Positions 12,136-23,678 of a stretch of DNA of 64,000 nt are shown here, piece by piece. Both the position numbers and the translations under genes were made by a program. The DNA is from Coniella vitis. Its lineage: Eukaryota; Ascomycota; Sordariomycetes; Diaporthales; Schizoparmaceae. Positions within the stretch are counted from its first letter, which is position 1. Each line of letters opens with the position of its first letter. The stretch is taken from the NCBI GenBank assembly GCA_011317545.1, contig WUJK01000002.1, forward strand, positions 2,046,001-2,110,000, read 5' to 3'. Under the pieces are notes generated by a model. It searched no databases. It worked only from the letters and a program-made list of their open reading frames with translations, and was not told the DNA's origin.

Positions 12136-13284
12136 GATAGACGTTTACATGGTGAGAAGACAATGAAAAGGTGAGGTGATGAAGGGTTGGGGCCCATGGC
12201 GGGGCGCTGGGGCAAAAGGAAGGGCTGCGCGGCCAAGAAGCTGTGCTTTCCCAGCAGCTACATGGTCTTTAGTGCACAGCTCGCACAAACGTCATCGAAA
12301 GGCCGTTGATTAAGCGTTCTCCAGGCGAATCGATAGGCATCGCATCTGCCAGCATCCGCACGCTTTCAAGTGCTTATATTGCTGAGTACCATCCTGCAAA
12401 AATCAGAGTACTATGTATATTCTCCGATGGAGGATTGGAACTTGTTACAGCCTGTTGCTGACAGCTTCGTACAAACAATGCAGTCAGTACGCGCATTGGG
12501 GATGAGAGCGGCAACCAAAGAATTGGGAACGACTACAGGACAGTCGATAATGTCCCAAGGTTTTGCGCCACCAAGTTTGAGAGTCTGCTGAGGGGCATTT
12601 GTGAAGTCGAGACGAGAACCTCGGAACATCCTCATTGTTGTAGCTGCAGGATTTAAACAGTGTTGCTGGATGCTGAACTTTCAGGGGGTGGAGCGCTGGC
12701 CGGTACAAGCTGCAAGCTGCAAGCTGCAGGCCTAAAGTGGCGGGTGGTACGCTGGAACCCAGCGCCCCTGCATGGCCGCCCAAGAGTCTGTACCATAGTA
12801 CAGAAGATCCGCTTGCGTTCCCCTCGAAACGGCCCGCGATTCTCCACCGAGGCTGTCCAGTACCAGCACCCTAAATCAATGTAATCCCACCCCATCTCAT
12901 CATCCCCTTTTGACAAGTCGACTGCACCACAACCAAGCAGCAACAGCGAGCCCCGAGCCCCGTCTCCTCATAGTCGCGCAGTCGCGTCTGCTTATCGACT
13001 TCCCTGTCTGCTTCCTGTTCTCAGTTCCGACGACGATGCTGACGGCCTGAAAAGCGCCCATTACTGAGCAACTCCTCCGCACGGCCTTTCTTGCTACCAG
13101 CCTCGTTGCTCCTCCACCGCGGCGATGTCTTGTGGGTGATCCCACCTTTGCATTCGTATACGGGTCAGCTCGACTGTCCCGCCTTATAGCCTGCTGCGCA
13201 CTGCGCCATTGTCATCTGACCGCAACAATCAACACTCAATTTTTCTCTCTTGCCCCCCGAAGCACGGGCAGCGCATAAAGCAAG
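12136..13284. promoter_or_regulatory. divergent intergenic, NDUFAF5-like and AP-2 alpha
   Basis: This head-to-head spacer must contain the promoters of both flanking genes. It holds one TACTATGTA motif at 12409-12417 and three tandem copies of CAAGCTG at 12706-12726. Short ORFs around 12370-12780 are on both strands, unrecognised and not called. The part nearest the AP-2 alpha start is CT-rich, as is usual for fungal 5' UTRs. Confidence 0.5.
12706..12726 (+). repeat. (CAAGCTG)3 tandem repeat
   Basis: Three perfect head-to-tail copies of a 7-bp unit lie between the two divergent genes. The unit count is likely to vary between strains; no function is evident. Confidence 0.75.
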
Positions 13285-16200
13285 ATGGCCTCCGCGGCAG
13301 CCGGCTTCCTCGGCCGCTCGAGCTCAAACAACTCCAACATGCGAGGTCTGGTGCAATTCATTGCCGACCTGAGAAATGCAAGAGCGCGGGAGCTGGAGGA
13401 GAAGCGCATCAATAAAGAGCTGGCCAACATCAGGTGAGGCGGTCGCAGCAAGAATCCATGTGCTGCCTTGCGACAACCCGCTAACAAGTTGTGCTTGGTA
13501 TAGGCAAAAGTTCAAAGGTGTGTAGAATTGGAAACGCCTGCCATCGCGATGCTGTACAGTCCAACGATTCTGACAAACAATAGATGGCAACCTCAGTGGC
13601 TATCACAAGAAGAAATACGTCTGCAAGGTGCGCGCCGATCCCACGGTATCACCACGAGCGCCTCTCGAACGCTGACCCGGTGATTTCGCAGCTCTTGTAT
13701 ATATACATCCTCGGGTGGAATGTCGACTTTGGCCACCTGGAGGCTGTAAACCTCGTTTCTGCGAACAAATACTCTGAGAAGCAGATTGGTTACCTCGCCA
13801 TGACCCTCTTCTTGCACGAAAAGCACGAATTACTCCCCCTGGTCGTCAACAGTATAAGAAAGGACCTCCTTGATGTGAACGAGCTCTTCAACTGTCTTGC
13901 CCTACACGCGATTGCCAATGTCGGTGGAAGGGAAATAGGAGAGGCTTTGAGCGGCGATGTACATAGGCTCTTAATATCACCGTGCGTAAGGAGCGATCTT
14001 TTGTGAATGCTGGCACAAGGCTGACTAGAGATGCAGGACTTCGAAGGCGTTCGTCAAGAAAAAGGCCGCTCTTACTCTCCTCCGCTTATACAGAAAATAC
14101 CCGGACATCATCGAGCCGCAATGGGCCGAGCGCATCATTTCCATCATGGACGATGTCGATCTAGGTGTAGCGCTTTCGGTAACCTCACTTGTCATGGCGC
14201 TGGCACAGGACAATCTTGAGCAGTACAAGGGGGCCTACGCCAAGGCTGCAGCAAGGCTCAAGAGAATATTGATTGATGGCGACTATACGGCAGACTACTT
14301 GTACTATAAGGTGCCGTGTCCCTGGATCCAGGTCAAACTCCTGAGGCTACTGCAGTACTTCCCACCATCAGGTTCGTATTTCAAAGATGTTGTCCGGTGG
14401 GGATGTTGCCAAAAATTAACATCTTTTGCAGAGGACAGCCATGTACGCGACATGATACGGCAATCTTTACAGAGAATCCTCGACTTAGCCATGGAACCGA
14501 ACAAGAATGTGCAGCAAAACAATGCATTGAATGCAGTCTTGTTTGAGGCAATCAACCTCATCATCCACCTAGACACAGAGCATGCTCTGATGCAGCAGAT
14601 TTCTCAGCGCCTCGGAAAGTTCATTCAGTCTAGGGAGACCAATGTACGATACCTGGGCCTCGAGGCCATGACCCACCTTGCAGCGCGCGCAGAAACACTG
14701 GATCCCATCAAGCAGCATCAAGAGGTCATTATAGGCTCGTTGAAAGACAGAGATATCAGCGTCCGACGAAAAGGCCTTGATGTTTTGTACAGCATGTGCG
14801 ACGCAACAAACGCCCAGCCAATCGTAGGCGAGCTGCTTCGCTACCTTCAGAATGCCGACTTTGCGATCCGGGAAGAGATGGTCCTCAAAATTGCTATTCT
14901 GACAGAAAAGTATGCCACCGATGTACAGTGGTATGTCGATATATCTCTGCGACTTATTGCCATGGCCGGCGACCACGTGAGCGACGAGGTCTGGCAGCGA
15001 GTCATCCAGATCGTGACAAACAACGAAGAGCTTCAGGTATATGCGGCCAAGAACTCTCTGCAGTACGTCAGACAGGATCACTGCCACGAAACGCTTGTCA
15101 AGATTGGCGCCTATATCCTTGGGGAATTTGGACATCTTATTGCCGAAGATCAAGGCTGCAGTCCGATTGAGCAGTTCATGGGGTTGCATAGCAAATTGCC
15201 GGCCTGTTCCTCTAGCACACGCGCTATGATTCTCTCTTGCTTCGTCAAATACGTCAATTTGTTTCCCGAGATCAAGCCGCAGCTGCTGCAAGTCTTTGAC
15301 GTTTACAGCCACGCCCTTGACTCTGAGCTTCAACAGCGCGCCTGCGAGTATTTAGGTCTAGCCACTTTGCAGACAGACGACCTCTTGCGGACAGTCTGTG
15401 ACGAGATGCCGCCTTTCCCTGAAAGACAGTCGGCGCTCCTGTCTCTACTCCACCAAAAGCATGCTAATACAAGCGACAAACGCACATGGATTGTGGGTGG
15501 AAAGTCTGCCAATACCGACGCGCAGGAGCTCAATATGGTCAAGAACCCTGGACTCAAGAGATCATTCAGCTCACAGACAGCCAGTGGAAATGGCTACGTG
15601 AATGGCTTGAACGGCCAGAACGCAGCCAACGATTTGGCAGGCCTCGACATGGCGAACATAGGAGCTGCAGAGCCCAAGACAAAGCCTCCAAATCTTGCAA
15701 GCGCCGCTCACTTGTCACCTGGATGGGAGAAGGGTTTTAACAGACTGCTAGTGCGATCTGATGGCATACTCTTCGAAGATGGCCAGCTGCAAGTTGGGGT
15801 ACGGTCCGAGTATCGTGGGCAGATGGCTTGTCTTATCATGTATTTCATGAATAAGACGCCAACAATCATGAGCTCCTTCACTACAACTATAGATCTGGAT
15901 GAAAGCGAAAGGGATAAGCTCACCTGGGATATCAAGGGGCTACCCGATACTACAGTAACACAAGGCAACCAGTGCCAACAAGTCATCATGTTCGAGTCGA
16001 AGAAGGTATTTGAAAAGAGCCCGACGATGCGGATCAGCTATCTGGCAGGAGCTTTGCAAGCTGTGACGCTGAAACTGCCCGTCACCGCCCACAAGTTCAT
16101 GGACCCTGCAGAGCTCACTGGCGAGGACTTCTTTAGGAGGTGGAAGCAAATCGGTGGTGCTCCCAGAGAGGCACAAAAGATTATTGGACTGAGGCCCGGT

Positions 16201-16616
16201 AGTCATAACCGGGAAATTACCGAAGGTCACGTACGGCAGGTTGTATCCGGGTTCAGGTGGGGCATTCTGGATGGTGTCGACCCAAATCGCAAGAACTTCG
16301 TTGGTGCCAGTGTCTTGCATACTTCAGAGGGCGGCAAGTTTGGATGTTTGATGAGGCTGGAGCCAAACTATGGCACTCAGGTAAGAGGCCTTCCACATGC
16401 CATTTCGACAACCAGATGCTGCAAGCAATAACACTAACTCTTGTGTAGATGGTGCGGCTTACGATACGTGCGACGGACGAGTCTGTACCAAACGTGTTGT
16501 TGAAGCTGATGGAAGAGCGAATTGCGGTCGGTATATCAACGCTACCGGATGTACACGTTGGGCCCACGCCCAACGAAATATCGTCGGCGTTTTCGAATAT
16601 CTTAGTGAGAGACTGA
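13285..16616 (+). CDS. AP-2 complex subunit alpha (alpha-adaptin)
   Basis: This is the large alpha subunit of the AP-2 clathrin adaptor, which binds PtdIns(4,5)P2, cargo and accessory proteins at the plasma membrane during endocytosis. Seven exons are inferred: 13285-13433, 13504-13517 (a 14-nt micro-exon), 13584-13627, 13692-13981, 14037-14371, 14432-16380 and 16449-16616, giving 982 residues, the usual length. The start GLVQFIADLRNARARELEEK and the next block YHKKKYVCKLLYIYILGW are classic alpha-adaptin. Helical adaptin repeats fill roughly residues 30-600, then a Gly/Asn-rich hinge, then the ear domain from about 745 (PGWEKGFNRLLV, FFRRWKQIG). All introns are 50-75 bp with GT-AG ends. The ATG at 13285 has a good context (AAG before ATG). 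Confidence 0.95.
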
Positions 16617-17103
16617 TCGGAGGATGATAATCATTTCAATTAAAATTGAAAGCTTAATGCCACCTCATGCGTCCTCTTGAGTGATGATTGGTGATGTATG
16701 ACACGTGGAGGACTTTCGTTATGTCTAATGCGCTTCTGTCTCAAGACAGGACGGTTGACTTGGATCTTGCTTTCTCATATGGTTTATATGGTCAAATTCA
16801 GACTGAGAATGGAGGGGCAATGGCTTCAGAGCTGCGTAGGGTCCCAGTTCCATTATGTTACAGCAAGGACCTCGTTAAATATGAATATGAAGGCATGGTC
16901 TGATTGGTACACATTTCCCCAGGTGCAGCGAACATCTTCGGATCTATGTTGTTGCTGCCATGTTTATATATCTGATACAAGACATCGAATGAGATAAACA
17001 GCGCCATAATAAGCATTGCTAGCGGAACAGGCAACTGTACCTCATCCTTGTTGGACCCAAGACACGAACGGCTCCCACGTTTGCAAATGTGCAGTGCATA
17101 TCC
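16617..17103. other. convergent intergenic, AP-2 alpha and PLPBP
   Basis: This 487 bp spacer lies between two convergent genes. It is AT-richer than its neighbours and presumably holds both 3' UTRs. I see no supportable ORF. Confidence 0.6.
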
Positions 17104-18119
17104 CTACTCAACAATCTTTGCATCCGCACGGTTTGCCGGCCTCGTTCCAAAAATGGTGCTTCCGACTCTGACTTCGGAACTGCCCAATGCGATAGCGCCC
17201 TCAAAATCCTCACTCATGCCCATACTCAGCTCCAACTCACGGCTAGCCAGCAAATCCCCATCGCTACCACCACCGCCACCACCGAGTTCCTTGACAACTA
17301 AATCGCGCTGATCGCGAAGCGTAATGAAGTCCTCGTTTTCCGTCTCGGGTGTCGTGGCTACGCTGCGCGCGATGGCGCCAATGGTCATGAAGCCCAAGAG
17401 GCGCAGGTGCGGACACTCTTTTAGAATGTACCGGGCGAGCTCGACGACTTCTGGGCCGGGGGAGCAGCCGGACTTGCTCTCTTCGCCAGATGTGTTGACT
17501 TGGATGTGGACGTTGATGACCTTGTTTGCTTCATTGACCGTGGGCGAAGCAGAAGAAGAGGCTTGCTGGAGAAAATCACCTCGGGCCTTGTTCAGCAGCG
17601 AGGCTTTCTTAACGCTGTCAATGGACGAGACGGCGAACAGGTTGGGGATCTTGGCGAGGGTCTTGCAGTGTGTCGACTGCAGGCCGCCGATAAAGTGCCA
17701 TTGGATGGATGGTGGGAGGAGCGCCGCCTTTTGGGTGAGTTCCTGGGCGTAATTCTCGCCAAAGTGCGTGTGCGAGAGCGGCGGTTGGTGGAGGGCTTGG
17801 ATGTCGTTTGCGGGCTTGAGCTTGGACACTGCTACGAGGCGGACCTAGTAAGGAAGAGTGTGAGTTGCTTGTAAGCTTGAACCTCTTCGCTACATGATTG
17901 GGTGAGGCGAGACCGCCTTCAGCGCAGAGAAGCCAAGGATGTTGAATGTATGTGCGCCCGTATACTGTGTACTTGACTTGATGGATCAGAAGCAAAAAAG
18001 ACGGTGATACTCACTGTCCGACCCTTTGCCACGGTAGTGATTCGCTGCTGCACCTCGCGTAGTTGTGACACGAGCGCATTTGCTCTCGCTGGGTCAATCT
18101 TCATCTGTGAATCGCTCAT
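17104..18119 (-). CDS. pyridoxal phosphate homeostasis protein (PLPBP/YggS family)
   Basis: This is a PLP-binding protein of the YggS/PROSC family, which buffers free pyridoxal phosphate and has no known enzyme activity. Two exons are read on the minus strand: 18119-18015 and 17844-17104, giving 281 residues. The PLP lysine is expected at K43 in the VAVSKLKP motif, directly after the intron. Further family blocks are FGENYAQE, WHFIGGLQ, the beta-strand INVHIQVNTSGEESKSG and LRLLGFMTIG; the C-terminus has LSMGMSEDFEGAIALGSSEVRVGSTIFG, of which MGMS.DF..AI is the family signature. An open frame continues seven codons upstream but begins with TTG, so the first ATG at 18119 is the start. The intron uses GTGAGT and TAG. 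Confidence 0.93.
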
Positions 18120-19742
18120 GCTGTTCACCTCCTTGTTCAAGTGCTGCGAAGGTCCGTAAAAAGGGTTCTTTGCCTTCTTGTCATGGATGAGTAATGAGGC
18201 TTCTTGGGAGAATGAAACGCCTGGTGATCTCGAAGCCAGTGGGCACTATCAGAGTGGCGGCGAAAACATGCGGCGGAATGTTAGGCCAGCAAAGGGCCAG
18301 CAAAGATCAGAAGCCATGACAGGGGTGGTGGTCCAGAGACTGCCTATGTACTATGTACACTCCACGGGCCGGGTGATTGATCAACCCTAACCCTTGCAAC
18401 GAAGGTCATCATGAACTTCTTGCTTGCAACAAAATACACCAAGCAAGAGTGCTGTACAGCTTCATGTTCGAACCTTTTTTCTTAATACAGTTTCTATTCC
18501 GAAGCTTGCGCAACTCGTTAGTCTTGTACTCGACTGCTCTCCGAAACCATCGTCACCTCGTTTCAGGCTGCCAAGCCGCTCTTTGGTTCTACACCGTAAA
18601 TTCTATTGTTGGTCACAAGTCTGGACCCCCCAGTATCAGACCGAGATCAAGGAGTGCCTTGTCCAGCCACTCAGGGCTACAAAGTGCAAGGCACTTCCAC
18701 GATGAAACTTGGGAGTGACTTCCTTGTTAATGTATGTTTTCGTGGCTGGAAGTTGCGTGTGGTATTTCTCTTGGCAGGCCTTCCAAGGTCGTTCTTCTCA
18801 CCTTCATATGTAGCCGGACCGAAGGACTGTCTGGGTTTACGACCATCCCAGCGGTAGATGGGAACCAAAGATTTACATAGTACACTGTAACGCGAACTTT
18901 AGACCTGCCCGGTCTCGGGAGGGGGGGGGGTTCGCGCCTTTGCGGCTCAGCGGGCTGTAGCGGGCTTGGACTTGGCGTGTCCGGTCATCCTCCAATCTAG
19001 AACAAAGGCCGATACGATTTGCCTGATCCTGAATCGTAACCGCTGCGCTTACATGGCCGAGCCGTCATTGACGCGGGGATGTGGGAGTACATCATAGTAG
19101 TCTTCCCATGTGCGTGCAACGATTCACGCAGATTGGCTTCTGGGAGGAACCGCTGGTGACCGCTGAATGACGCATAGGGGAAAAGAGACCCGCTGTCTCG
19201 GGTAAGCAAAAGAAGCAGAGGCCAAGTCCGGAGTTCTACGTTCAGTGTGTGATTTGGTACTTGGAGAAGAGAGTTCTCTTCGGCTACAAGGGAAGCAACA
19301 TGTTCTCGTAGCAGAAGAAGCTCAAGTAACCATCTCGTCCAGCTGTTGGTCAATCAGTTGAACAGGAAGCTTGCCATGACCAAGAATGCGCCTCCGTGAA
19401 GATAACATGGTCGGTGCCGAAGCGTTCCCTCGGTTTGATCGCGGTCCGACTTCCTTACACTAATGCAGAGCAAACTCATTCATGGTGTAAGGGTCCGGAT
19501 ATAACGACTCCGGCTTGAGATGGTGCAAGATCATAGATGGCTCACCTCTTCGCCGTTCTCGTCAGTCAATCTGTAGATTTGATCCATGACCACTCACACT
19601 GAGTCCTTGATCCGTAACTTTCGCAAAAGCCCCGAATGCCACCTCTGGCGGCTTCCTATTCTTTACCTTCGATGAGAATAAATCTTCAGCCCGTGCTGTG
19701 GGATCTCGTCTTTCTTGATTGCTCTGATGCGCTGTATCAACC
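18120..19742. other. divergent intergenic, PLPBP and EamA transporter
   Basis: This 1.6 kb spacer separates head-to-head genes. It contains two TACTATGTA-family motifs (18349-18357 and 18874-18882) and a run of ten G at 18921-18930. Small ORFs occur on both strands but none is recognisable. Confidence 0.5.
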
Positions 19743-21418
19743 ATGTCTTGCACTTCAAAAGGAGCAATGATCCTGCCAGCCGACACCGCGCATGGACCTG
19801 AATATGCAGCCGATGACACAGCAAGCTCGTCCTCGTCTTCGAAGACTTCCGTGACGGAAGGCCTGCAGCATGATGGATCCAACAAATTGTCGGTTTTGGA
19901 GTCGAAGGGCAAGCTGGACCCGGGAACGACGGAGGCAGCTTCTTTCCAACAAGTAAGCTCCATGAAGGAGTCTTTGGTGGCTGAGAGAAAGAGCGATTCA
20001 ATCTCGCCTTTCCCTCACTTCGTCAATGACAGAAACCGAGCAACAACACCTCCACCGTACGACTGTGCAAGCCCGATGTTGGCGAATCAGCCATCCTTTC
20101 GTTCGCCAACTTACACATGGTCTCTCTTTTCCAAGTGCCATTCTTTCATTATGGAACAGACATTTTTTGTCACAGTAAATCGGTTCTGGCAACAAAACCG
20201 TAGTTACTTCTTGGTTATTCTCTCAACCTTTTTTGGGTCGGTAATGACGCTGTTGACCAAGCTTCTTGAGGATGGGGGCGATGGCATGGGCCCATTTCAG
20301 ATCCTGTTCTTTCGGATGCTCATCACCTGGGTAGTGCTGTCCATATTATTATGTTTTCGCAAGCCGTCTGAGTTTCCTTGGGGTCCCCCATCGAGCAGGA
20401 TCAGATGGCTCTTGCTTGCGAGAGGAATCGCGGGCTACTTTGGGCTATGTGGGATATGGACATCCATCCGTGGGTATCTTCCGCTTGTTTGCAGAGCGAT
20501 GCTGGGATCTGGAACTGACATTCGACACCAGTGTATCTGGACCTCGCAGACGCAACGGTCATCACATTCCTGACGCCTTCACTGGTAGCGATTTTTTCGG
20601 CGTTTTTCCTACAGCAGCCTTTCACGAACAAGGAGCGACTTGCGTCCTTGCTAGCAATGCTAGGTATCGTTTTCATCGCCCGGCCAGCAATGATCTTTGG
20701 CGATGCGTTCGGAGGAACTGTGAGTGTGCCTGCGGCTTCAGCCATAACACGAGACGGAGACCTAGATGTTTCAGCGTATCCTCTTCCGATGGTGAACGAC
20801 CCTTCAGGAAACCGCCGCTCGAAAGGAGTACTGCTTGCTTTGATGAGCGCATTTGGTGGTGCTGGAGCATTTCTGGCCATTCGCGGCATTGGGCATAGGG
20901 CTTCAGTCCTGACGACGACCAACTTCTTTGCAGGGACCTGTACGTTCGTCACTGGGCTGATTTTTGTCTTGACTCCTTTGTTACCAGATGGCTCGTCCAA
21001 CCTGCATTTCTACTTCCCCAAGGATGCAATGCAAATGGCTTCGGTGGTGGCAATCACCGTCTGTGGACTGCTTACACAGGTGCTCCTCACTGCTGGCATT
21101 GGCGGCGAGACCAGGTCGAACCGAGCCCCCGCCATGACATATACGGGTATGCTTTGGACAGCAGCATTTGATCGATTCGTGTTTGGCGAGGCCATGTGCT
21201 GGTCCAGCGTCATTGGTTGTGCACTCATTGTGGGTGGCGCCGTGTGGATGGTGGTGCAGTCAAGGCCTCCAGAGGAACCTGAATCTGGCACACCGCGACG
21301 TGTTGAGGACAACGGCGGTGAATCGGGAGTAGAGCTTAATGTGTTTGAGTACCCTGTCCCAGGCCAATTTGATGATGCCCTTGCTAGCGGGTCGAGGGAG
21401 GAGCCAGAGCACGGCTGA
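19743..21418 (+). CDS. EamA/DMT-superfamily membrane transporter
   Basis: This is a polytopic membrane protein of the drug/metabolite transporter superfamily (EamA repeats), related to fungal and SLC35G-like carriers of unknown substrate. Two exons, 19743-20469 and 20532-21418, give 537 residues. The first ~140 residues are hydrophilic and Ser/Pro-rich, presumably cytosolic. Hydrophobic helices start with FLVILSTFFGSVMTLLTKLL near 155, followed by FQILFFRMLITWVVLSILL and ARGIAGYFGLCGIW. After the intron comes the conserved YLDLADATVITFLTPSLVAI. About ten membrane segments are visible, ending near SVIGCALIVGGAVWMVV, with an acidic tail. The donor at 20470 (GTGGGT) is weak, so the exact junction is less certain; reading through the intron would truncate the protein after 276 residues. 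Confidence 0.85.
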
Positions 21419-22047
21419 TGATGGGCTTGTCAAGGGACGTCGAGACGGTTATTATTAGCGTGGCATGCAGCGTTGGATCATTTTCGTTTTGGTATGGCGC
21501 ATGCCGTCTTTGGCTTCAGAAAGCGTAGCATTTGTACTTTTGTCCTGAGTGGTGAGGGAACACAGAAGGGAATAGAGAATCATGGATTTTCAGCGTTGTT
21601 GTCATCAAATACCCAGTATAGAGTGCAAGTCTCTCAGTGGGCCTTGAAAGCTTCACATGGTGAGGCTTGATGCTGTGGTGGCCAAGTGAGGCACACCAAG
21701 CACACCTAGGTACGCAGGTACGTAAGTTACTCCGCCTTGCAGGATATGGTCCGTGCGCCTGCCTCTACATGCAGCTAATCCGTACTGCAATCGCGTCGCA
21801 AAAAACGCGGGTGGCTCGCAGAAGTACTAACTTTGAAGGTACAAGCTTACAAACTGCAACCTTCAACCTTCAACCTCAGCCTCACGCCCTCCAGATTGCC
21901 AACTTCGTTGTCTTTGCCAATCCATACAGTCGAGCCATTGTTATCACCCGTTACTTCTCTGCGACTTCTCCCGCCAAACGTAGCTCGCGCTGATTCGATA
22001 CGCCACCCTCCACGACCCTACCACGCCCTTGAAGTCTCGCGATCAAG
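21419..22047. other. tandem intergenic, EamA transporter to RVB1
   Basis: This spacer of about 630 bp holds the 3' UTR of the transporter gene and the promoter and 5' UTR of RVB1. A CACCTAGGTA near-match to the TACCTAGGTA palindrome lies at 21705-21714. No other gene is evident. Confidence 0.55.
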
Positions 22048-23678
22048 ATGGTTCAAATCAGCGAGGTTAAGAACCAGGGTCGCGACAATCGCACCTCGGC
22101 ACACACCCATATCAAGGGCCTAGGTCTCTCTCTGTCTGGTACGGCGGACAAGCAATCTGCTGGCTTTGTCGGCCAGCAGACTGCGCGTGAGGTAAGGCTG
22201 ATGCATCCGACAAATGATGCCATGCGCCCGACAAGGGGCTGACCATTTTGTTTGCGGCAACTTTCTGTAGGCATGCGGTGTCGTCGTCGATCTCATCAAG
22301 GCCCACAAGATGGCTGGACGGGGTGTCCTACTCGCTGGAGGACCAGGCACAGGAAAGACTGCGCTCGCGCTCGCCATCAGCCAGGAACTAGGAACCAAGA
22401 TACCGTTCTGTCCTATTGTCGGCAGTGAAATATACTCCTCTGAAGTCAAGAAGACTGAGGTGCTGATGGAGAATTTCCGGAGAGCCATTGGTCTCAAGGT
22501 CCGTGAGACAAAAGAGGTGTATGAGGGCGAGGTTACAGAGCTCACGCCCGAGGAGTCAGAAAACCCGCTAGGCGGCTACGGCAAGACCATCAGCACGCTA
22601 TTGATAGGTCTCAAGAGCGCAAAGGGCCAAAAGAAGTTGCGATTGGACCCGAGCATCTACGAAGCCATTCAAAAGGAGCGAGTAACGGTTGGTGACGTGA
22701 TTTACATTGAAGCCAACACTGGCGCATGCAAACGCGTTGGCCGTTCAGATGCCTATGCTACCGAATTCGACTTAGAAGCCGAAGAGTACGTGCCCATTCC
22801 CAAGGGCGAAGTCCACAAGAAGAAGGAGATTGTACAAGACGTTACGCTGCACGACCTTGATGTGGCCAACGCAAGACCGCAGGGCGGCCAGGACATCATG
22901 TCCATGATGGGCCAGCTGATGAAGCCCAGGATGACGGAAATCACGGATAAGCTCAGAGGCGAAATCAACAAGGTCGTGAGCAAATACATTGACCAGGGTG
23001 TTGCAGAGCTCGTGTCAGGAGTCTTGTTTATTGATGAGGTTGGTTCCGCGCACTCTGCCTCCGTTTGCCGTCTCAGCTTTTCGGGAGGGTGATTGCTAAT
23101 TTCCAACAAATGAAACCAGGCGCATATGTTGGATGTCGAGTGTTTCACATACCTGAACAAGGCCCTGGAGACGCCGATTTCGCCAATCGTCGTGCTCGCA
23201 TCGAATCGCGGCATGGCTACGATCCGCGGTACTGATGATATTGTCGCGGCCCACGGAATCCCGCCAGATTTCTTGGCCCGGCTGCTCATTATCCCTACCA
23301 CGCCGTATGATGCGGAAGAGATCCAACGGATTGTGCGCATCCGTGCATCGACAGAAAGTGTTGCAATCACCGATGCCGCTATCACAAAGATTGCAGAACA
23401 CGGTGTGCGCATCAGTTTGCGATACTGCTTGCAGCTCCTGACCCCAGCAAGGTGAGTAGACTTGTGCTGTAGTTGACACACGGTCAATACCTGATAGCTC
23501 TCTTTTTCGCCTCATTGGCTCATGCTGACCCGGCCTTGAATTCAGTATCCTTGCCAAGGTAAACGGACGCACCCAGATTGATGTTCAGGATGTGGCCGAG
23601 TGCGAGGATCTGTTCCTGGACGCCCGCCGCAGCGCTGCGCTGCTTAGCGGTGAGACAGGAAAGGGCTTCCTTCCCTGA
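22048..23678 (+). CDS. rvb1: RuvB-like AAA+ ATPase 1 (pontin)
   Basis: Rvb1 pairs with Rvb2 in hexameric AAA+ rings that serve the INO80 and SWR1 chromatin remodellers, the R2TP chaperone and snoRNP assembly in the nucleus. Four exons (22048-22191, 22271-23038, 23120-23451, 23546-23678) give 458 residues, essentially the universal length. The N-terminus has RTSAHTHIKGLGL, then Walker A GGPGTGKT at 71-78, an OB-fold insertion (about 125-235) and Walker B LFIDEAH with D303-E304; the second intron falls directly after E304. Sensor 1 is ASNRG, followed by GTDDIVAAHGIPPDFLARL and the C-terminal ADLFLDAR-like segment. Introns are about 80-95 bp. Rvb2 is not in the window. Confidence 0.97.

Noticed and set aside
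14569..15333. 254-codon minus-strand ORF
   Set aside because: It is antisense to the main AP-2 alpha exon; a shadow frame.
22753..23487. 244-codon minus-strand ORF
   Set aside because: It is antisense to RVB1 and spans its introns; a shadow frame.
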